Shown piece by piece: positions 8,247-13,424 of a stretch of DNA of 13,424 nt. The notes beneath the pieces were generated by a model that made no database searches, was not told the origin of the DNA, and saw nothing but the letters and a program-made list of their open reading frames with translations. Within the stretch, counting starts at the first letter, position 1. Each line of letters begins with the position of its first letter. The DNA is from Candidatus Poribacteria bacterium (GTDB taxonomy: Bacteria; Poribacteria; WGA-4E; UBA9662). The DNA is taken from the NCBI GenBank assembly GCA_002729015.1, contig PBVO01000079.1, positions 1-13,424 on the forward strand, written 5' to 3'. Position numbers and translations under genes: made by a program.

Positions 8247-9020
8247 TTATTTGGCAACTCCAATATCTTTCAAATATTTATAGGAGTCTTCAACATGAGC
8301 CAAAATACCATCTCGGTCTAAGGTTTCTCCTTCGACACCTTCCAATTCCATGGTATAAGGACCACTAAAACCAATACTACTAAACAGATCAAAAATGCCT
8401 TTGAAATCAACTAAACCCTGACCTAGAATTGGGAAATTCCAGTTATGGTAACCTCCAACTGTATCTTTTAGATGGACAGCCTTAACATAATTCAGAATCT
8501 TTTTGGCTTCTTCGATGGTATCAACAGACCGATCAGTATGGTAATGGACATTAGCAGTATCGAAGTTAATTCCAATGTTTGGGTGGTTAATTGCTTGCAT
8601 TGTGCTTAAGGCCACATCGCCATTATTAGCTAAATCAGGATGCGTTTCTAAGCAGATAGTCACAGACATAGCTTGCGCTTTTTGTCCAAGTTCTCTAAAT
8701 CGATCATAAATAACGTTTTTTTCTACACCTCCCGAATGAGCGCTCAAGAAAATCCGACTAACATCCATCATTTGAGCTGTTTTCAGGGTCGTTTCAAATT
8801 CAGATACAAAGCTGTCGCTCTTCACATCGTGATTTGCTAAAAGCGTTGTGGCCGTTAAGCCATACTTGGACAACTCATCTTTTACTCTTTGAATTTCTTC
8901 TGGTTTTGGGGTGGAAATCTCGACATTGGTTAATCCTATCTTGTCCAAATGACTGTACATTTCCTCTTGGGTAAAATGTCCACGGTAACTGCCTAAATTA
9001 CAAGCGATTATATTTTTCAT
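8247..9020 (-). CDS. Sugar phosphate isomerase/epimerase-like TIM barrel (AP endonuclease 2 / xylose isomerase-like)
   Basis: This 257-residue single-domain protein belongs to the xylose isomerase-like TIM-barrel superfamily, which includes IolE, IolI, hydroxypyruvate isomerase, ketose 3-epimerases and endonuclease IV. Likely divalent-metal ligands, each at the end of a beta strand: Glu125 in CLETHPDL, Asp154 in NFDTANVHY, His183 in AVHLKD and a Glu in TMELEGVEG (225 or 227). A GQGLVDF segment (200-206), typical of the sugar isomerase members, is also present. No domain points to DNA repair, so a sugar role is preferred. It starts with ATG, with GAG 10 nt upstream, 21 nt after the preceding unknown gene, and it ends one base before the aldo/keto reductase ATG, so those two are very likely co-translated. 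An IolE (inosose dehydratase) or IolI role is possible given iolD elsewhere in the window, but I cannot demonstrate it. Confidence 0.88.
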   Translation of the reverse strand: MKNIIACNLGSYRGHFTQEEMYSHLDKIGLTNVEISTPKPEEIQRVKDELSKYGLTATTLLANHDVKSDSFVSEFETTLKTAQMMDVSRIFLSAHSGGVEKNVIYDRFRELGQKAQAMSVTICLETHPDLANNGDVALSTMQAINHPNIGINFDTANVHYHTDRSVDTIEEAKKILNYVKAVHLKDTVGGYHNWNFPILGQGLVDFKGIFDLFSSIGFSGPYTMELEGVEGETLDRDGILAHVEDSYKYLKDIGVAK

Positions 9021-9041
9021 GTTTTGTTAACTCTTTGTATA

Positions 9042-9974
9042 CTACTGGTTTTGCCAAACATAAATCCACTCTCCATTTTCGTTACGTTCCGAGTGAATCC
9101 AGTGAGTATTGGTATCGATCATTTTAGAAATTAGGCTTTCCATTACTGCTACTGGGTTGTCAAAAAGCCCACGCAATTGAGATTCAGTGACTAGTCCACG
9201 ATCCATAACTAAACTGAGTGCCTCGTTTTCATTTGGTGACAGTCTAACTAAATTATCGTCGTTAGGATTGAGCTTTTCGTTTTTAACGATAATTTTCTGG
9301 TTTACAGAGTCTGGGTTGGTAGATTTTTGGGATCGAAACGGTAGACTGTAGGTTGACCAATCAGATTTTGATACAGGTAATTGCTGCTTATTTTCCATTT
9401 CCCGTATCTGCTTTTTTAATCGGTGTAATTCGGCATGCAAACTGTTCATCTCAAGCCTCAGTTGTGCTACCTGTTGCAATGCTTGGCTATCTTGTATTTG
9501 ATCAATTGAGTCAGCGGGGACACTTATTTCTTTCTCTGTACTGACTGTAGGGATGATCTGAGGGGACTCCACAATACTAGTAGGGGCAACACCCGGTAAT
9601 TTTTGATTTTCTATCTGTTTTGCTAAGACAATTTCGTAGTTATAGGCATTAATTCCTGCACTACTATTTAGGTAACTGACTTTTACATGAAGGCAACTTC
9701 CAACCTCTAGGCTAGCTAGACGTGATCTTATCTGATTTAAAACACGAGCATGATAACCATGTAGAAAGGTTGGGACGTCTTGTGTCAAACGTCGAAAATA
9801 GGAAATCGGGTCAACATCTTGAAAAAAAACAGGCTTATCGGCTAAAGGTTCGACTAAGTCATCAAATTGAACAACATCGCTTGGTATCGGACCACCTAAA
9901 GATAAAAACTCCAGACCCCAGAGATCGTCAGCTACTTTTAAGGAAGAAACAGTAAAGGTATATTTCCCACGCAT
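9042..9974 (-). CDS. Unrecognised protein: N-terminal domain, coiled coil, winged-helix-like C terminus
   Basis: I do not recognise this 310-residue protein. Residues 1-120 look like a compact mixed alpha/beta domain, beginning MRGKYTFTVSSLKVADDLWG and ending in strands HVKVSYLN and YNYEIVLA. Residues 121-157 are a low-complexity linker rich in Pro, Ser and Thr. Residues 160-197 form a strong coiled coil with a/d positions L172, M176, L179, L183, L186, I190 and M193, a perfect 4-3 alternation. Residues 198-244 form a second polar linker. Residues 246-308 look like a winged helix: three helices (about 248-259, 263-272, 275-287) and a hairpin ending GEWIYVWQ. No signal peptide or membrane segment is visible. 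The architecture suggests a dimeric DNA-binding or scaffolding protein. The ATG has a good ribosome site (AAGGAAAG). It lies 67 nt after the antiporter and 21 nt before the TIM-barrel gene. Whether it regulates these genes is speculation. Confidence 0.75.
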   Translation of the reverse strand: MRGKYTFTVSSLKVADDLWGLEFLSLGGPIPSDVVQFDDLVEPLADKPVFFQDVDPISYFRRLTQDVPTFLHGYHARVLNQIRSRLASLEVGSCLHVKVSYLNSSAGINAYNYEIVLAKQIENQKLPGVAPTSIVESPQIIPTVSTEKEISVPADSIDQIQDSQALQQVAQLRLEMNSLHAELHRLKKQIREMENKQQLPVSKSDWSTYSLPFRSQKSTNPDSVNQKIIVKNEKLNPNDDNLVRLSPNENEALSLVMDRGLVTESQLRGLFDNPVAVMESLISKMIDTNTHWIHSERNENGEWIYVWQNQ

Positions 9975-9988
9975 TTGTACTTTCCTTT

Positions 9989-10024
9989 TTCATCTACTTC
10001 GGTCTCATAATACGCTGAGATGAA
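9989..10024. repeat. Inverted repeat between antiporter and unknown gene
   Basis: TTCATCT (9989-9995) and AGATGAA (10018-10024) are perfect inverted repeats around a 22-bp centre. An alternative inner stem, TCTCA (10003-10007) with TGAGA (10016-10020), has an 8-nt loop and competes for the same right arm. They lie in the 67-bp gap just upstream of the unknown gene's ribosome site. There is no T-run of terminator type directly after the stem on the minus strand. It could be an operator or leader hairpin, or chance. Confidence 0.35.
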
Positions 10025-10041
10025 GAGGTCAGTTCCAAATT

Positions 10042-11121
10042 TCAACCTTGTGAGCCAAAGAAGTAGCTTAGAACGGTAACAATAAGATAGGTCGTCAATA
10101 GAACCAGGCCGAAAGGCCGTTTTAATTTGTCTTTGGATAAACTGATACCTAAACGGAAAACGACCAAAACTAGTATCATCGCCGGAAACTGTAGAATAAA
10201 AAACTGTTTGTCGGCTGGTAAACCTTCAGGCGTAACAGCGGCTGCTGCACCTGCAACAAAAAATACATTCAGAATGTCTGCACCGATGATGTTACCGACT
10301 GCTAAGTCTCCCTGTCCCTTCCGGGCCGCAGTTATTGCGGTAACCAACTCTGGTAGGGAAGTACCAAATGCAACTAGTGTCGCGGCAATTATACTCTGTG
10401 GGATATGTAAACGAATGGCAATAATCTCGACTGCTGGAATTAGAAAATGAGCCGATCCAACTACCATTACTATGCCACCAATTAGTTTTAGCAATGCGAC
10501 AAAAGTACTTTCGGTATCAATGGCTTCATCTTCTGATTGACTTTCGCTACCAGTAGACCACTTAACCGATAACCAAAGATAGATTGCCAATAAAAGTAAA
10601 AATACAAACCCTATCCACTGAGGAAATCTACCTCCACTTTCTAGTAAACCGCTAATATTACTATAAGGTACACAGCCCAAAATCAGAACAAAACCAGCAC
10701 CAATTTGAATCCAGCCTTGACGGTTGACAATTTTTCGGTCTAAAGGTAAGGGTGAAATTAATGTTGCTAATCCTAAAATTAAACCTGTGTCGCATATGAT
10801 GGATCCTACAGCATTACCCAAGGCTAAGTCAGGACTGCCTTTAAAAGCCGCCAAAACTGAGACTGCGGCTTCCGGTGTAGTTGTACCCAGACTAACAATA
10901 GTTGCTCCAATCATTACTTTTGGGACGCCCCAGCGAGTAGATAGACTAACCGCTTCCTCAACCAGAATATCTGCACCTGCCCCCAAGATATAGAGTGTAA
11001 CAGCAATAATAGACAAGAGTAGAAGCGTCGGCCATCCTCCAAAAAGTTGGTGGATCCAAGATGGTTCACCGTGACCCGCTGAGGCAAAAAGTGAAAGAAT
11101 TAAGCTGAGTGTAGTCTCCAA
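10042..11121 (-). CDS. Na+/Ca2+ antiporter (CaCA family, YrbG/NCX-like)
   Basis: This inner-membrane cation exchanger of 359 residues has about ten hydrophobic segments and the two inverted alpha repeats that define the CaCA family. Numbered from the chosen start, repeat 1 (about 65-117) has GATIVSLGTTTPEAAVS (Glu84) and LALGNAVGSIICDTGLILG. Repeat 2 (about 241-291) has IAATLVAFGTSLPELVT (Glu258) and LAVGNIIGADILNVFFV. The two Glu residues are the central Ca2+ ligands in the family. The second motifs deviate: the usual GSN..N reads GSI..D in repeat 1 and GAD..N in repeat 2. A charged loop rich in Ser, Glu and Asp (about 190-204) separates the halves. I start it at TTG 11121, one base after the gltX stop, because AAGGAGG sits 8 nt upstream. 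A GTG at 11139 would add six acidic residues and place that ribosome site inside the gene. Ion specificity is inferred, and the protein could carry K+ or H+ as well. Confidence 0.9.
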   Translation of the reverse strand: METTLSLILSLFASAGHGEPSWIHQLFGGWPTLLLLSIIAVTLYILGAGADILVEEAVSLSTRWGVPKVMIGATIVSLGTTTPEAAVSVLAAFKGSPDLALGNAVGSIICDTGLILGLATLISPLPLDRKIVNRQGWIQIGAGFVLILGCVPYSNISGLLESGGRFPQWIGFVFLLLLAIYLWLSVKWSTGSESQSEDEAIDTESTFVALLKLIGGIVMVVGSAHFLIPAVEIIAIRLHIPQSIIAATLVAFGTSLPELVTAITAARKGQGDLAVGNIIGADILNVFFVAGAAAAVTPEGLPADKQFFILQFPAMILVLVVFRLGISLSKDKLKRPFGLVLLTTYLIVTVLSYFFGSQG

Positions 11122-11122
11122 A

Positions 11123-12601
11123 TTAATTTCCTCCTTCACTCAAATAAGTAATTAGCCGATTGATTCGTTTAAGTGTTTCGGCTTGACCAACTAAGATCAC
11201 CATTTCAAACAAATTGGGACCACTTGTCATACCCGAAATTGCTATTCTTATTGGTTGTAGACCCTCAACTTTTTTAATACCCAAACTGTCTACTATTGAC
11301 CAAACTGCGGTTTCAACTGACTTTTCATCAAAGGTATTGATTTCTTCCATTGCATCGTGAAGCATTTGTAATAAGCTAATCGACCCATCTTTACTCAACC
11401 ACTTTTTAAGTCCCTTTGGGTCATAGGCAAAATCGTCCTTGAAAAAATGGTATGCATGTTCTTTAATGTCGGCCAGAGTAACTAATCGGTCATCGATGAC
11501 TGAAACAATTGTTTCTAATCGGTTTACTTCCAACTCCGTTGAATCAGTCGAACACAAAGGTTGCAAGAAGGGAATAACTGCTGATGTCCGTTCAGGAAGA
11601 TTTAACTGATTTATGTAGTGGCCATTTAGCCATCGTAGTTTTTTAATGTCAAACACGCTACCACTTTTTCCAACGCGGCCAATGTCGAAGTTTTGAGTCA
11701 ATTCGCTCACTGAAAAAATTTCGGTGGTATCATCGAGAGACCAGCCTAGTCTAACTAAAAAATTGATCATGGCCTGTGGAAGGTAACCTTCATTACGATA
11801 TTGTTCGATCGATGTCGCCCCGTGTCGTTTACTCAATTTTTCACCTTTGCTACTACCCAAAACCATTGGCAAATGGGCAAAGTGGGGCATATCCAATTCT
11901 AGGGCTTGTGCAAGTAAAACTTGTTTAGGTGTATTAGAGAGGTGATCCGCACCACGGATAACATGGCTGATTTTCATTTCGTGATCGTCTATGATCGAGG
12001 TCAAGTTATAGAGTGGAGAACCATTAGATTTGACGATTACTTCATCTTGCAATGTATCAGATTTAGTAGCGATACGCCCTAAAATGAGATCGTCGAAAGC
12101 CACAGTCTGGTCTGGCACTTTAAACCGAATTACTGGCTTACGACCTTGTTCAACCATCAGCTTTTGGCTCTTTTTTGTTAGATGAAGGCATTTTCGGTTA
12201 TAGTGGGCTGGTCGATCCTCATCTTTCGCTAGTTGGCGCATTTGGGCTAACTCATCGGGACTACAATAACAATAATAGGCATTACCACCTTCGATTAATT
12301 TTCCAATATACTCTTGATAAATAGAATGACGCTCAGATTGAATATAAGGACCATAGGGGCCACCAACTTTTTCTCCCTCATCCCAGTTGAATCCAAGCCA
12401 ATTTAAAGATTCATAAATTTGTTTCATCGATGACTCAGTTGACCTGTGTTCATCAGTATCATCAATGCGTAAAATGAAGGTGCCATTGTGGCGCTTGGCA
12501 AAAAGCCAATTAAATAGTGCCGTACGTGCACCTCCAATGTGCAGGTATCCGGTCGGAGATGGAGCGAAACGCACTCGCACCGGTTTGGTTGTTGTTGCCA
12601 T
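11123..12601 (-). CDS. gltX: Glutamyl-tRNA synthetase
   Basis: This class I aminoacyl-tRNA synthetase of 492 residues charges tRNA-Glu with glutamate in the cytoplasm. The Rossmann catalytic domain carries the HIGH-type signature in FAPSPTGYLHIGGARTALF (12-30, HIGG at 21-24) and the KMSKS-type loop GEKLSKRHG (253-261). A zinc-binding knuckle is intact, with Cys111, Cys113, Cys138 and His140, the same spacing I recall for Escherichia coli GluRS (98/100/125/127). The C-terminal alpha-helical anticodon-binding domain (about 330-492) ends with GPNLFEMVILVGQAETLKRI. The start ATG has GAGG 7 nt upstream. It lies 16 nt after fdhD and shares its 3' end with the antiporter ribosome site. Whether it also charges tRNA-Gln (non-discriminating) cannot be told here; that would depend on whether glnS or gatCAB exists elsewhere. 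Confidence 0.97.
   Translation of the reverse strand: MATTTKPVRVRFAPSPTGYLHIGGARTALFNWLFAKRHNGTFILRIDDTDEHRSTESSMKQIYESLNWLGFNWDEGEKVGGPYGPYIQSERHSIYQEYIGKLIEGGNAYYCYCSPDELAQMRQLAKDEDRPAHYNRKCLHLTKKSQKLMVEQGRKPVIRFKVPDQTVAFDDLILGRIATKSDTLQDEVIVKSNGSPLYNLTSIIDDHEMKISHVIRGADHLSNTPKQVLLAQALELDMPHFAHLPMVLGSSKGEKLSKRHGATSIEQYRNEGYLPQAMINFLVRLGWSLDDTTEIFSVSELTQNFDIGRVGKSGSVFDIKKLRWLNGHYINQLNLPERTSAVIPFLQPLCSTDSTELEVNRLETIVSVIDDRLVTLADIKEHAYHFFKDDFAYDPKGLKKWLSKDGSISLLQMLHDAMEEINTFDEKSVETAVWSIVDSLGIKKVEGLQPIRIAISGMTSGPNLFEMVILVGQAETLKRINRLITYLSEGGN
11130..11136 (-). promoter_or_regulatory. Ribosome binding site that sets the antiporter start
   Basis: AAGGAGG on the minus strand is a near-perfect Shine-Dalgarno, placed inside the last codons of gltX (encoding Glu-Gly-Gly-Asn). 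It lies exactly 8 nt before the TTG at 11119-11121. This decides the start in favour of TTG over the earlier GTG, and it ties antiporter translation to the end of gltX. Confidence 0.75.
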
Positions 12602-12617
12602 ATTTTTTCCTCTGGTT

Positions 12618-13424
12618 TTATGACTTAGTGTTGGTGATGCGTTCAGGATAAGTATAAATGTTATATCTTTCGTTTCTCAGAAAACCAATCAAGGTAATCC
12701 CAAATTGTTGAGCTAGTGAAACAGCTAAACTGCTGGGAGCAGAAATAGCACAAAAGATCGGGATTTTGGCAACGGCACATTTTTGTAATAATTCAAAGCT
12801 AGCCCGACCGCTAACTAACAAGATATGATTATTGAAAGGAAGTTGATCGTTCAGAAACCCCCAACCAAGCAATTTATCCAGAGCATTGTGTCTGCCTATG
12901 TCTTCCCGAACTGTTACGACTTCACCATTTGCAGAAAAAAGGGCTGCAGCATGCAGTCCTCCTGTACGGTCGAAGATTTTTTGAGATGATCGTAGTGAAA
13001 CCGGTAAGGATCGTATGGTATCAGATGAAATGGCTAATGTGGATTCAACATCATTGGGCAAGGGCTCAGACCGATGTTGTAGATCTTCGATCATTGTACG
13101 GCCACAAACGCCACAAGCGCTATTAGTGAAAAAATGCCTGTCCAGTTGTGGTAGTTTGCTAAGGTCACCATTACGGAGGGTAATCATTAGTTGGTTGTAT
13201 TCCTGCGTAACAGTATCAGATTGATCCAGGCAAAAGCGCATATCGGAAAAATCTTGTCGGTGCCGAAGAATACCTTCACTCAGTAAAAAACCCGTTGTCA
13301 GTTCGTAGTCATGGCCTGGTGTCCGCATCGTAATCGCAATAGTTCGGACTTCATTTCCCGATTTTAATCGAATTTCTAACGGTTCTTCAATGGCAATCGA
13401 ATCTAGTCTAGTTTCTGATTGATA
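12618..13424 (-). CDS. fdhD: Formate dehydrogenase accessory sulfurtransferase FdhD, 5' end outside window
   Basis: FdhD carries sulfur from the cysteine desulfurase IscS to the bis-MGD molybdenum or tungsten cofactor of formate dehydrogenases. The frame is open to the right edge, giving 268 residues; the true start lies outside, and the internal ATG at 13328 is not the start because family sequence continues upstream of it (ESIAIEEP-type segment DSIAIEEPLEIRL and VRTIAITMRTPGHDYELTTGF). The persulfide-carrying Cys pair is intact in NSACGVCGRTM (Cys104 and Cys107 of the visible part; Cys121/Cys124 in Escherichia coli). Other family segments are LSSDTIRSLP-like ISSDTIRSLPV, FDRTGGLHAAALF, VREDIGRHNALDKLLG, LVSGRASFELLQK and the C-terminal YNIYTYPERI. 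It implies a formate dehydrogenase or another FdhD-dependent oxidoreductase elsewhere in the genome, as none is visible here. It is 16 nt upstream of gltX and probably co-transcribed with it. Confidence 0.95.
   Translation of the reverse strand, partial: YQSETRLDSIAIEEPLEIRLKSGNEVRTIAITMRTPGHDYELTTGFLLSEGILRHRQDFSDMRFCLDQSDTVTQEYNQLMITLRNGDLSKLPQLDRHFFTNSACGVCGRTMIEDLQHRSEPLPNDVESTLAISSDTIRSLPVSLRSSQKIFDRTGGLHAAALFSANGEVVTVREDIGRHNALDKLLGWGFLNDQLPFNNHILLVSGRASFELLQKCAVAKIPIFCAISAPSSLAVSLAQQFGITLIGFLRNERYNIYTYPERITNTKS

Noticed and set aside
13328..13328. ATG as the start of fdhD
   Set aside because: Conserved FdhD sequence continues upstream in frame to the window edge, so the ATG is internal.

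Overview
This window is an AT-rich stretch (about 40% GC by eye) of a bacterial chromosome. It is gene-dense, with 11 protein-coding genes, no tRNA or rRNA, and no insertion sequence, phage gene or CRISPR array that I can see. A complete kdsB (CMP-Kdo synthesis) points to a Gram-negative cell with Kdo-containing LPS. Against that background there are a soluble diiron acyl-ACP desaturase and a cluster of Gfo/Idh/MocA, aldo/keto reductase and xylose-isomerase-like TIM-barrel genes. This mix suggests an environmental lineage outside the well-studied Proteobacteria, possibly a marine candidate phylum. The phylum is a guess; the sequence alone does not settle it.

Layout. (1) Positions 4770 to 1, minus strand: a tight run kdsB-pyrG-hisC-iolD with gaps of 21 to 24 nt. 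It is preceded by a good sigma70-type promoter (TTGACA-17-TAAACT with an extended -10). iolD runs off the left edge. (2) Positions 4771-5242: a 472-bp divergent intergenic region, the only long non-coding stretch. It holds the kdsB promoter, a 2 x 20-bp tandem repeat, two extended -10 promoters exactly 20 bp apart, and a palindrome or hairpin at the predicted start point of the second. (3) Positions 5243-7334, plus strand: an acyl-ACP desaturase followed 7 nt later by a Gfo/Idh/MocA oxidoreductase. (4) Positions 13424 to 7340, minus strand: fdhD (5' end outside the window), gltX, a CaCA-family Na+/Ca2+ antiporter, an unrecognised three-part protein (N-terminal domain, coiled coil, winged-helix-like end), a sugar-phosphate isomerase/epimerase-like TIM barrel and an aldo/keto reductase. 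This run converges on the plus-strand pair with only 5 nt between stop codons.

How the genes may work together. PyrG makes CTP and KdsB spends CTP to activate Kdo for lipid A/LPS, so those two are linked by pathway. HisC (histidine biosynthesis) and IolD (inositol/cyclitol ring hydrolysis) are co-transcribed with them by position but belong to other pathways. The Gfo/Idh, TIM-barrel and aldo/keto reductase genes are the usual parts of sugar or cyclitol oxidation and isomerisation. With IolD nearby an inositol-like pathway is possible, but no gene other than iolD can be assigned a specific inositol step.

Most of the window is ordinary metabolism. The parts most worth a second look are the architecture of the divergent intergenic region and the unrecognised coiled-coil/winged-helix protein.
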